Positions 32,234-39,936 of a stretch of DNA of 44,324 bases are shown here, piece after piece; position 1 is the stretch's first letter; each line of letters begins with the position of its first letter. The notes under the pieces were generated by a model, which was not told the origin of the DNA, did no database searches, and was given only the letters and a program-made list of their open reading frames with translations. A program made the position numbers and the translations under genes. Source of the DNA: JAGTRB01 sp037439685 (GTDB lineage: Archaea; Thermoproteota; Bathyarchaeia; TCS64); contig JBBIVO010000006.1 in NCBI GenBank assembly GCA_037439685.1, positions 1 to 44,324 of the forward strand, written 5' to 3'.

Positions 32234-33130
32234 CCCCTCGGAGGGCTCTCTATACCGATGGAAGGTGACCTTCCCCTCTCTTGTGAGCTTGGCCGTCGCG
32301 TGCCTCAGGGCCCAGCAGCTCATGACGACCCCCACGGGCATCGTAGCCGGATGCCTTGCCGCGACCTCGACGTGGAGGTCTAGTGCGGTGGGCCCCTCCC
32401 CCAGGCCCATGACACCGATACCGAGCTCGTTTATCCTCTTGAGGAGCTCCTCCTCCAACGCCCCTATGTTAGGGTCCGGGTTTCTCATTCCAAAGGGCTT
32501 TATGAGGGCCTTCTTGGCGAGGAGCATGCAGTAATCCTCTGTCCCTCCGACCCCCACGCCTATAAAGTATGGAGGGCATCCTAGGGAGCCCGCCCTAGCC
32601 ACGGACTCTATCACGAACCTCTTCACACCCCTCAGGCCAAGGCCTGGGGTTATCATCGCATGGGCGGCCACGTTGCTGCTCCCCCCGCCTTTAGGGAGGG
32701 CTGTCAGCTCCAATTCATCTCCCTCCACCATCTCCAGGTGGAGGATCGGGACCCCCACCCCGACATTATCGCCCGTGTTTCCCCTGAAGAGGTCCACGGC
32801 GTTGGGCCTGAGGGGGACCTCCTCCGTCGCCCTCCTAGTGGCCCTTATGAGGATATCCCTCAGCCCAGCTCGGACCGGGAACTCCTCCCCAAGCCTCGCC
32901 ATGAAGCCTATTATCCCCGTGTCCTGGCAGATGGGTTCTGAACTCCTCCTCGCCAATTCTGTGTTCCTGATGATGGCCTCCAGCTGAGACCTTCCAATGG
33001 AGCCTTCACACGTTTCCATCGCCCTGTGAAGGGCTTCTACATATTCCCTTGGAAGCTCTGTTGCAGCCCTTCTCAGGAGCTCCACCGCGGTCTCTTCAAG
33101 AACCCGCTCGAGGCCGCTCATCTCCCTCAA
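32210..33130 (-). CDS. fumA: Class I fumarase, alpha subunit
   Basis: It hydrates fumarate to malate with an oxygen-sensitive [4Fe-4S] cluster. The 306-residue subunit keeps the three cluster cysteines: C68 in SEPICQDTGI, C185 in GSLGCPPYFIG and C272 in GVVMSCWALRHA. GNTGDNVGVGVPILH and LTALPKGGGSSN are further class I blocks. It overlaps the beta-subunit gene by four bases (ATGA). L-tartrate dehydratase is the close alternative, but the neighbours (fumarate reductase-like flavoprotein and malic enzyme) favour fumarase. It converges on the second sulfur carrier with a 24-base overlap. Confidence 0.93.
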   Translation of the reverse strand: MREMSGLERVLEETAVELLRRAATELPREYVEALHRAMETCEGSIGRSQLEAIIRNTELARRSSEPICQDTGIIGFMARLGEEFPVRAGLRDILIRATRRATEEVPLRPNAVDLFRGNTGDNVGVGVPILHLEMVEGDELELTALPKGGGSSNVAAHAMITPGLGLRGVKRFVIESVARAGSLGCPPYFIGVGVGGTEDYCMLLAKKALIKPFGMRNPDPNIGALEEELLKRINELGIGVMGLGEGPTALDLHVEVAARHPATMPVGVVMSCWALRHATAKLTREGKVTFHRYREPSEGLSSTYRR

Positions 33131-33726
33131 CCCTCCAAGGTTGCCGTAATGGCCTCCATCCTTGAGGCAACCCTATCCATGACCTCCCTCGTCAGGTTTC
33201 TCCCATGGGTGTCTATAGTGACGATGAGGGGGCCGAAACCCTCAACCTCGAAGACCCATAGACATTCCGGCATCCCCAGCTCCTCGAGCCAGTGGACCTC
33301 CCTCACCCCCTTTATCCCCTTGGCGGCGAGGAGGGCTGCGCCCCCCGTGAAGGCCCCGTAGACGCAGCCATGCTGAGAGCATGCCCTCACGGTCCGTTCT
33401 CCCATCCCTCCCTTCCCCACGATTATCGCGGGCCTGAAGGCCTCTATGAACCTGTCCTCGAAGATCTCCATCCTCGAGGATGTGGTTGGACCCGCGGCCA
33501 CAACCCTCCACCCTCCCTCAACCCTCTTCACTATCGGCCCGCAGTGGAAGACCCCCCTCCCCCTGAAGCTTAAAGGGGGCTCCTCCCCTCGGTCGTGCAG
33601 CTCAAGGGCCCTTTTATGGGCCTCATCCCTCGCCGTTATCAAGGTCCCATCGAGGTAGACGATATCCCCCGCCCTCAGCCTCCTCACAGACCCCTCCTCG
33701 ATAGGGGTCTCCAGTCTATACTCCAT
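33127..33726 (-). CDS. fumB: Class I fumarase, beta subunit
   Basis: This subunit of about 199 residues completes the two-part class I fumarase. Marks are LRAGDIVYLDGTLITARDEAHKR, GVFHCGPIVKR, AAGPTTSSRMEIFEDRF, IIVGKGGMG and YGAFTGGAALLAA. ATG at 33726 is chosen: GGTGAG lies just upstream, the product begins MEYRLETPI as relatives do, and a TATA box sits about 36 bases ahead; a longer frame back to 33858 runs through the divergent promoter and is rejected. It forms an operon with the alpha subunit, divergent from the Hdr/fumarate reductase set. Confidence 0.93.
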   Translation of the reverse strand: MEYRLETPIEEGSVRRLRAGDIVYLDGTLITARDEAHKRALELHDRGEEPPLSFRGRGVFHCGPIVKRVEGGWRVVAAGPTTSSRMEIFEDRFIEAFRPAIIVGKGGMGERTVRACSQHGCVYGAFTGGAALLAAKGIKGVREVHWLEELGMPECLWVFEVEGFGPLIVTIDTHGRNLTREVMDRVASRMEAITATLEG

Positions 33727-33758
33727 GGTCTCACCGGGATAGGCTTCGATCGTCGGAG

Positions 33759-33766
33759 ATATAAAT
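33759..33766 (-). promoter_or_regulatory. TATA box of the fumarase operon
   Basis: ATTTATAT on the minus strand is centred about 36 bases upstream of the fumB ATG, giving a leader of about ten bases that contains GGTGAG. Confidence 0.55.
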
Positions 33767-33799
33767 CCCCAAGGTGAACTGGCGACGGACTCGAAAAAC

Positions 33800-33807
33800 G
33801 TATATAG
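33800..33807 (+). promoter_or_regulatory. TATA box of the Hdr/fumarate reductase operon
   Basis: GTATATAG is centred about 27 bases before the ATG at 33831, predicting a near-leaderless mRNA. It lies only about 40 bases from the opposing fumarase TATA box, so the two operons share one short control region. Confidence 0.55.
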
Positions 33808-33830
33808 ATTCCATGCTAGAAGAGACTGAG

Positions 33831-34250
33831 ATGGCCCAAGGGGTCTCGAGGCAGCCATACAGGTATGGGGCTGAGAAAGCCTCCTTCAAGTCTAGGGTCG
33901 AGGAGCTGAGCGGGCAGAACCTAAATCTCTGCTATCAATGCGGCGCCTGTAGCTCGGGATGCCCCCTCTCGAAGGAGATGGATCTCCTACCTTCGAAGGT
34001 GATCAGGCTTACACAGCTCGGCAGGGAGGAACCCCTCCACTCGAGAGCCATATGGCTCTGCAGCACATGCCTCGAGTGCGAGGCTAGATGCCCACGTGGA
34101 ATAGACCTCGCAAGCGTGATGGAGGCCCTAAGGCAGCTTATGCTCAGGAGGAAGTACAGCCAGGTGAGGTTGGAGGATCTACACCCCAAGGAGTTGGGGA
34201 GGCTTCCCCAGATAGCGGTCATCGGCAACCTTAGGAAGATGATGGCGTGA
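33831..34250 (+). CDS. hdrC: HdrC-like iron-sulfur subunit
   Basis: This 139-residue soluble protein has two [4Fe-4S] sites: C34, C37, C40, C44 (CYQCGACSSGC) and C77, C80, C83, C87 (CSTCLECEARC). It has the short helical frame of HdrC, which in methanogens passes electrons from HdrA to HdrB. ATG at 33831 fits the TATA spacing; in-frame ATG at 33813 and an earlier TTG are too close to the TATA box. The gene overlaps hdrB by four bases (GTGA). It opens the operon hdrC-hdrB-frdB-frdA-hdrA. Confidence 0.9.
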   Translation: MAQGVSRQPYRYGAEKASFKSRVEELSGQNLNLCYQCGACSSGCPLSKEMDLLPSKVIRLTQLGREEPLHSRAIWLCSTCLECEARCPRGIDLASVMEALRQLMLRRKYSQVRLEDLHPKELGRLPQIAVIGNLRKMMA

Positions 34251-35155
34251 TCCCCTTGAGGCTGGCATACTATCCCGGCTGCACCTTGAAGACGAAGGCT
34301 AGAAACTACGAGGTCTCGGCCATAGCCTCTTGTAGGGCCCTCGACATAGAGCTGGTGGAGCTGCCGAGGTGGAACTGCTGCGGCGTCGTCCACGCCCTGG
34401 CGAAGGATGATGTTATGCATTACATCGCGCCCGTTAGAAACCTCATAAGGGTCGAGCAGATGATGGAATCTGGTTCGGTGGATGATGGGAGGCTGGTCAC
34501 CCTCTGCGAGATGTGCTATAACACCCTGAAGCGCGCGGAGATGGGGGTGAAGGGGGATCCGGAGAGGAGGAGGAAGCTGAGGGAGATAATGGAGGAGGAG
34601 CCCCCATACGGCGGCGATAAGGTGGAGGTCACCCACCTGCTGCAGCTCCTGAGGGAGATGGGGTGGGAGAGGGTCAAGGAGAGGGTGAAGAGGGGGCTGA
34701 GGGGGCTGAGGGTCGCCCCCTATTACGGCTGCCTCCTCCTCAGGCCGAGGGGTATAGGGATAGACGACGCCAATAAGCCAACCATAATCGAGCGCCTGAT
34801 AGAGGCCCTCGGGGCGGAGGTGGTGGAGATACCCTTCAGGTCCAGGTGCTGCGGAGGCTACCAGACTGTGCACATGGGCCAGGTTGTTGCGGATCTCTCC
34901 CACAGGATCCTAAGACAGGCCTTAGAGGATGGAGCGGATCTCATCACGTTAGCCTGCCCCCTCTGCGAGTATAACCTCGGAGAGCGGCAGGGGGAGGTTA
35001 TAAGGGCCTTCCCAGGCCTTAAATACATCCCAGTCCTCTACTTCACCCAGCTCATGGCCCTAGCCTTCGGCCTCGAGGACTCCGCCGGGCTGGAATTGAA
35101 CAACCCAGATCCCAGGCCCCTTCTGAGGAGGAAGGGGCTCCTCCGGGGGGTTTAA
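34247..35155 (+). CDS. hdrB: HdrB-like subunit with two CCG domains
   Basis: In heterodisulfide reductase HdrB carries two unusual [4Fe-4S] clusters held by CCG motifs, where the disulfide is split. Both motifs are complete here: C12, C44-C45 and CEMC in the first (GCTLKTKARNY, WNCCGVVHA, LCEMCYNTLKR), and GCLLLRPRG, SRCCGGYQ, CPLCEYNL in the second. So the disulfide-active site looks intact, but the natural disulfide is unknown because no methanogenesis genes are in view. The GTG at 34247 overlaps hdrC; a TTG at 34256 would also work. The next gene starts two bases after its stop. Confidence 0.92.
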   Translation: MIPLRLAYYPGCTLKTKARNYEVSAIASCRALDIELVELPRWNCCGVVHALAKDDVMHYIAPVRNLIRVEQMMESGSVDDGRLVTLCEMCYNTLKRAEMGVKGDPERRRKLREIMEEEPPYGGDKVEVTHLLQLLREMGWERVKERVKRGLRGLRVAPYYGCLLLRPRGIGIDDANKPTIIERLIEALGAEVVEIPFRSRCCGGYQTVHMGQVVADLSHRILRQALEDGADLITLACPLCEYNLGERQGEVIRAFPGLKYIPVLYFTQLMALAFGLEDSAGLELNNPDPRPLLRRKGLLRGV

Positions 35156-35156
35156 G

Positions 35157-35837
35157 ATGGCTGAGGGGAAGATGGTCACAGTCTACATCATGGGGAAGAG
35201 GCACAGGGTCCCGGCGGACCTGACGATAATGAAGGCGATGGAGTACGCCGGTTATCAGCTGAGGAGGGGGGCTGGCTGCAGGGGCGGGTTCTGCGGCGCC
35301 TGCTCAACCATCTACAGGATGAAGGGGAGCTTCAGGCTTCAGGTGGCCCTCGCATGCCAGAAGATGGTTGAGGACGGGATGATCATCGTCCAGCTCCCCT
35401 TCATACCCTCAAATAAGAAGATGTACAACCTCGAGAGGCTCAGGCCCGACGCAGGGGTCTTCCTAGAATACTATCCCGAGATAGCGAGGTGCCTGAGCTG
35501 CAACACATGCACCAAGGCATGCCCCCAAGACCTCATGGTCATGGACTACGTCCAAGCCGCCCTGAGGGGGGATATAAGGGCGACCGCTGAGCTCTCCTTC
35601 GACTGCATAAGCTGCGGCCTATGCGCCGTCAGATGCCCGGCAGAGATCGTCCCGTACCATATAGGCCAACTCGCCAGAAGGCTATACGGCAGATACATAG
35701 TAGGCCCGAGCGAGCAGGTGCAGAGGAGGGTGAAGGAGGTGGAGGAGGGTAGATTCGACGAGGAGATCCAGAGGCTGAAGGGCCTCGACCCCAAAACGCT
35801 AAGGGAGATCTATTCTAGGAGGGGTGGGGAAAGGTGA
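35157..35837 (+). CDS. Fumarate reductase/succinate dehydrogenase-type iron-sulfur subunit
   Basis: The 226-residue product has an N-terminal [2Fe-2S] domain (C41, C46, C49, C67; GCRGGFCGACSTIYR) and a C-terminal helical domain with two clusters (C112, C115, C118, C122 and C150, C153, C156, C160). This layout is that of FrdB/SdhB, with four-Cys sets where the classical enzymes have a [3Fe-4S]. No membrane anchor gene follows, so the reductase is probably soluble, as in thiol:fumarate reductase TfrB of methanogens, though TfrB also has HdrB-like CCG domains; here those are on the separate hdrB. It links the flavoprotein to Hdr. The stop overlaps the next GTG start. Confidence 0.88.
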   Translation: MAEGKMVTVYIMGKRHRVPADLTIMKAMEYAGYQLRRGAGCRGGFCGACSTIYRMKGSFRLQVALACQKMVEDGMIIVQLPFIPSNKKMYNLERLRPDAGVFLEYYPEIARCLSCNTCTKACPQDLMVMDYVQAALRGDIRATAELSFDCISCGLCAVRCPAEIVPYHIGQLARRLYGRYIVGPSEQVQRRVKEVEEGRFDEEIQRLKGLDPKTLREIYSRRGGER

Positions 35838-37494
35838 GCGGATATCCTGAATATATGCAGGAGTCCATCAGGCTTGTTGAGGAGACGAGGAGGGAGAGGG
35901 TGGAGAGGTCCTTCCCCTTCATGAGCATGGATGAGAGGAGGAGGATCCTCGAGGAGTGGCATCCAGACTATAAGCCCGGGACCAAGCGCCCCCTCAGGAT
36001 AGGCCCCAGCAAGGGCATGGCCGTCCCCCACGAGGTCGCCGACATACTTGAGGCCCACCCCCTCATAGACCCGGATGAGATAGAAGCGACGGATCTGGAG
36101 TACGACGTCGACGTCCTCGTCATAGGGGCCGGGGGGGCGGGCCTCAGCGCGGCCCTAACGGCCCAGGAGGCGGGTATAGATCGGGAGGGCATCCTGATGG
36201 TCCAGANNNNNNNNNNNNNNNNNNNNNNNNNNNNCTGGGGGACAGCAACTCGAAGATGAGCCAGGGGGGAATCCAGGCCGCGGTTGGCCCAGATGATAGC
36301 CCAGCCCTCCACTTCCTAGACATAATGGGCGGGGGCCTCCTCGCCAATAAGCCGGAGCTGGTCGAGATCCTTGCGAAGGAGGGGCCGGAGGTCATCAGAT
36401 GGCACGAGTCCCTAGGGGTGATCTACGACAAGAACCCTGATGGGACCATGAAGCTGATCTCGGGCGGAGGAACATGCAGGAATAGGATGCACACCTGCAA
36501 GGATTATACGGGCCTAGAGATAACCAGGGTCCTACTCGACGAGTTTCTGAGCAGGGAGATACCCTACCTCGAGTTCACATGCGCCGTGGAGCTCCTCACG
36601 GACGAGGCTGGCGAGGTTGTGGGAGCGGTTCTATGGGACATGGACTCAGACGAGTACAGGGTGGCTAGGGCGAAGTCCACCATCTTAGCGACAGGAGGCT
36701 TTGGAAGGCTTCACATCCAGGGGTTCGCCACCACAAACCACTACGGCGCAACGGGCGACGGGCTCGTCCTAGCCTACCACGTCGGCGCGAACCTTAGGGA
36801 TCTGGATGCCACCCAGTACCATCCGACGGGAGCCGCCTATCCCGAACAGCTGGTTGGTCAGCTCTGCACCGAGGCCCTAAGGGGGAGGGGCGCCCAGCCT
36901 GTGAATAGGCTCGGAGAGCTATTCGTGCACCCGCTCGAGACGAGGGACGCGGAGTCGGCCGCCATAATCAGGGAGTGCTATGGAAGGGATAGGGGTGTAA
37001 CGACGCCCACCGGGATGAGAGGGGTATGGCTTGACACACCGCTCATAGACATCCTCCACGGCCCTGGCACGATCGAGAGAGAGTTCCACGCCATGTTCCG
37101 AATGTTCGGAAGGTTCAACATCGACATAAGGAGAGAGCCCATCCTCGTCTATCCAACCCTCCACTACATGAATGGAGGCGTCGAGATAAACCCGAGGGCT
37201 GAGACGAGCGTTCCAGGCCTATTCGCGGCCGGGGAGGTCTGCGGAGGGGTCCACGGGAAGAACCGGCTCATGGGAAACTCCCAGCTCGACCTATACGTCT
37301 TCGGGAGGAGGGCTGGAAGATACGCCGCCGAGAGGGCTGGGAGGGTGGAGGCTGGCAGGCCAACCCTAAACCACGTGAGGAGGTATGAGCGTTGGCTGGA
37401 GGAGGCAGGAATAGAAACCGAAAGGAAGGCCCCCACCCTCCTCCCCGAGTATAGGGGGAAGAGGACCCTTACGCACGTGATGAGGCTCCTCTAA
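35834..37494 (+). CDS. Fumarate reductase-like flavoprotein subunit (split by assembly gap)
   Basis: This flavoprotein should reduce fumarate to succinate or the reverse. After an N-terminal extension of about 90 residues comes the FAD loop VLVIGAGGAGLSAALTAQEAG, then an N gap, then LGDSNSKMSQGGIQAA. Active-site residues of the family are present: TEALRGRG (Glu, Arg), ETRDAES (Arg-Asp), PTLHYMNGG (His) and NRLMGNSQLDLYVFG (Arg). The His that binds FAD covalently in membrane enzymes is Asn here (DSNS), so FAD is non-covalent, as in TfrA and NadB. The two halves differ in frame only because 28 N is the wrong gap length. The start is GTG. Confidence 0.9.
36207..36234. other. Assembly gap (28 N) inside the fumarate reductase flavoprotein gene
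   Basis: The flanks read ILMVQ-(A.. and LGDSNSKM. In-frame joining needs a gap of 2 modulo 3 bases; the family text MVQ-K-L-R-LGDSN would need eight. With 28 Ns the gene is artificially frameshifted. Confidence 0.9.
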
Positions 37495-37505
37495 GGGGTG
37501 AGAGG

Positions 37506-39872
37506 ATGGGTGGGGAGCCCAGGATAGGCGTCTGGATATGCGAGTGCGGGGGGAACATCGGAGGCATCGTCGACGTCGACGAGGTGGTTAGAAGGTTCGA
37601 GGGGAGTGTTTCAGGGGCCTATAAGGAGAGATTCCTGTGCTCGAAGCCCGCGATAGAGAGGGTGAAGGAGGAGATGGCTGAAAGGGGCCTCGAGAGGATA
37701 GTCTTGGCGTGCTGCACACCCAAGATGCACCTCGAGACCTTCATGAGGAGCCTGGAGGAGGCGGGGCTGAACAGGGCCTACCTCGAGGTTGTCAACGCCA
37801 GGGAGCAGTGCAGCTGGGTTCACATGATGGATCCTGCTGGGGCGACCCAGAAGGCGATAGACCTGATCAGGGGGGCGGTCGAGAGGTCTAAGAGGTCCAC
37901 CCCCCTCCAGCCCATCAGGATGAAGGTGGTGCCAGAGGCCCTGGTCATTGGGGGAGGGGTGGCTGGGATCACGGCGAGCCTTAGGCTGGCCGAGTATGGG
38001 TTGAAGGTTCACCTCGTCGAGAAGAGGCCGAGTATAGGGGGCCACATGATCCAGTTCGTAAAGGTCTTCCCAACCCTAGACTGCAGCCAGTGCATAATAA
38101 CGCCCAAGATGGCGGAAGTCTCCAAGAATCCGAACATAAACCTCATCACACACGCTGAGGTCTCCGAGGTCTCGGGCATCCCGGGAGACTACACGGTGAA
38201 GGTGACCCTCAAGCCCAGGGGGGTTGACGTCGAGAAATGCACCGGATGCGGGGACTGCAGCCCCGTATGTCCCGTGGAGGTCCCAAGCGAATACGATGAG
38301 GCCCTCGGCTCGAGGAAGGCGATATATCTCCCCTTCCCCCAGAGCGTCCCATCCGCCTACACCGTCGACTTCGACTCATGCATCCTATGCGGCAAGTGCC
38401 TCGAGGCCTGCGCCCCAAATGCGATAATCCTCGATGATAAGCCTAAGGAGATCGAGCTTAGGGTGGGAGCCATAATCGTCGCTACAGGCTATGAGCTCTA
38501 TGACCCCCTGCAGCTGCCTCAATACGGGTACGGTAAGTATCCCAACGTGATCACAGCACTGGAGATGGAGAGGATATTAGATGTCAATGGTCCGAGTATG
38601 GGGCGGCTCATAGTCCCCAAGACGCAGAGACCCGTAAAGAGCGTGGGCTATATCCTCTGCGCGGGGTCTAGGGACTCAGAGAACGGGAAACCCTACTGCA
38701 GTAAGGTCTGCTGCCTATATGCCCTAAAGCAGGCCCAGCTCCTTAGGGATAATGGGATAGACGTCTGGCTGCACTACATAGACATCAGGACCCCCGGAAG
38801 GAGATATGAGGAGTTCTACAAGACTGCACAGGAGAAGGGGGTGATGTTCGTGAAGGGGAAGGTGGCAGAGGTATATCCTGAGGGGGATCAGCTCCTAGTC
38901 AGAGGGGAGGACATGATGCTCAACATGATGGTTGAAAACCTATACGACCTCGTGGTCCTCTGTCCCCCCCTAGTCACCTCAGAGGAGACGCTGAGGCTTT
39001 TAAAGGAGCTCAGGGTCCCCGTGGATGAGGACGGCTTCATCCTTGAACGCCACCCGAAGCTCGACCCCCTGGCCACAAAGAGGGAGGGGATCTTCGCGGC
39101 TGGGATTGTGACGGGCCCAAAGGATATCCAGACAACGACGTCAGAGGCTGAAGGGGCTGCCATGAAGGCGGTCAACTTCCTCTCGAGGGAGCGCCTAATA
39201 GAGCCAAACAAGGCCGTGATAGAGGCCTCACTGTGCGATGGCTGCGGGGCCTGCATCGAGGTCTGCCCTGAGTCCGCGATAGCCCTAAGGGATGGGAGAG
39301 CCCAGATAAACGAGCTGCTCTGCACAGGCTGCGGGGCCTGCATACCCTCCTGCCCCAGGGACGCCCTAGACCAGCAGGGGCTGTCCGAATCCCAGCTCAG
39401 GGCCCAGATAAGGGGGATCCTGGAGTCCTCTGAGGCGGAGATCAAGATAATGGCCTTCGTCGAGGGGGAGGTGGCCTACACGGCCATCGACCTCGCCGGC
39501 CTTGCCCGAATAGGCTACCCAAGCAGCTATAGGTTGATACCCCTCCCCTCCATAAGCCGCCTAAAGCTGAGCCACCTCCTCCTCGCCTTCGCCTGGGGAG
39601 CAGACGGCATCATCCTCCTCGAGGCCCCAGAGCAGGAGGGGCCCTATGGAAGGGCGCATTCCATCTCGGAGGAGAGAGTTAAGGAGTATAGAGGGAGGCT
39701 GAGAGATTACGGGATCAGTGGAGCCAGGATCTGGTTCGGCAAGGCATACACCCCGCAATGGAGGATCCTGGTCGAGAAGGTCTTCAAGCCCTTCCACGGC
39801 ATTATAGAGAGGAGGGGGCCCCTAGAGCCGGAGATCAGAGCCTCCCTAAGGACGAAGCTTGGACTATCCTGA
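37506..39872 (+). CDS. hdrA: HdrA-like electron-bifurcating flavoprotein with a cysteine-free MvhD-like C-terminal domain
   Basis: The 788-residue product has an N-terminal HdrA domain (CECGGNIGG, C45, ACC at 69-70, REQCSWVHM), a thioredoxin-reductase-like FAD domain (ALVIGGGVAGITASLRLAEYG, 145-165) with the DCSQCIITPKM insertion, and ferredoxin sites (C245-C255 and C292-C302). A second pair of clusters follows at C577-C587 and C606-C616. HdrA's FAD is where bifurcation occurs in methanogens. Residues 646-775 align with MvhD (KIMAF.., AIDLAGLARIGYPSSYRLI, LLAFAWGADGIIL) but have no cysteine at any of the [2Fe-2S] ligand positions. It is the last gene of the operon, 11 bases after the flavoprotein. 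No hydrogenase or Flx partner is nearby. Confidence 0.93.
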   Translation: MGGEPRIGVWICECGGNIGGIVDVDEVVRRFEGSVSGAYKERFLCSKPAIERVKEEMAERGLERIVLACCTPKMHLETFMRSLEEAGLNRAYLEVVNAREQCSWVHMMDPAGATQKAIDLIRGAVERSKRSTPLQPIRMKVVPEALVIGGGVAGITASLRLAEYGLKVHLVEKRPSIGGHMIQFVKVFPTLDCSQCIITPKMAEVSKNPNINLITHAEVSEVSGIPGDYTVKVTLKPRGVDVEKCTGCGDCSPVCPVEVPSEYDEALGSRKAIYLPFPQSVPSAYTVDFDSCILCGKCLEACAPNAIILDDKPKEIELRVGAIIVATGYELYDPLQLPQYGYGKYPNVITALEMERILDVNGPSMGRLIVPKTQRPVKSVGYILCAGSRDSENGKPYCSKVCCLYALKQAQLLRDNGIDVWLHYIDIRTPGRRYEEFYKTAQEKGVMFVKGKVAEVYPEGDQLLVRGEDMMLNMMVENLYDLVVLCPPLVTSEETLRLLKELRVPVDEDGFILERHPKLDPLATKREGIFAAGIVTGPKDIQTTTSEAEGAAMKAVNFLSRERLIEPNKAVIEASLCDGCGACIEVCPESAIALRDGRAQINELLCTGCGACIPSCPRDALDQQGLSESQLRAQIRGILESSEAEIKIMAFVEGEVAYTAIDLAGLARIGYPSSYRLIPLPSISRLKLSHLLLAFAWGADGIILLEAPEQEGPYGRAHSISEERVKEYRGRLRDYGISGARIWFGKAYTPQWRILVEKVFKPFHGIIERRGPLEPEIRASLRTKLGLS

Positions 39873-39936
39873 ATCCGACAGATTTTAAAATTTTAATAAA
39901 ATCTTATTAGCCCCCATCGCTGATCCATAGGAGAGT

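Noticed and set aside
33727..33858. Longer fumB start at 33858
   Set aside because: The extra 44 codons cover both divergent TATA boxes and match nothing in the family; ATG 33726 has a ribosome site.
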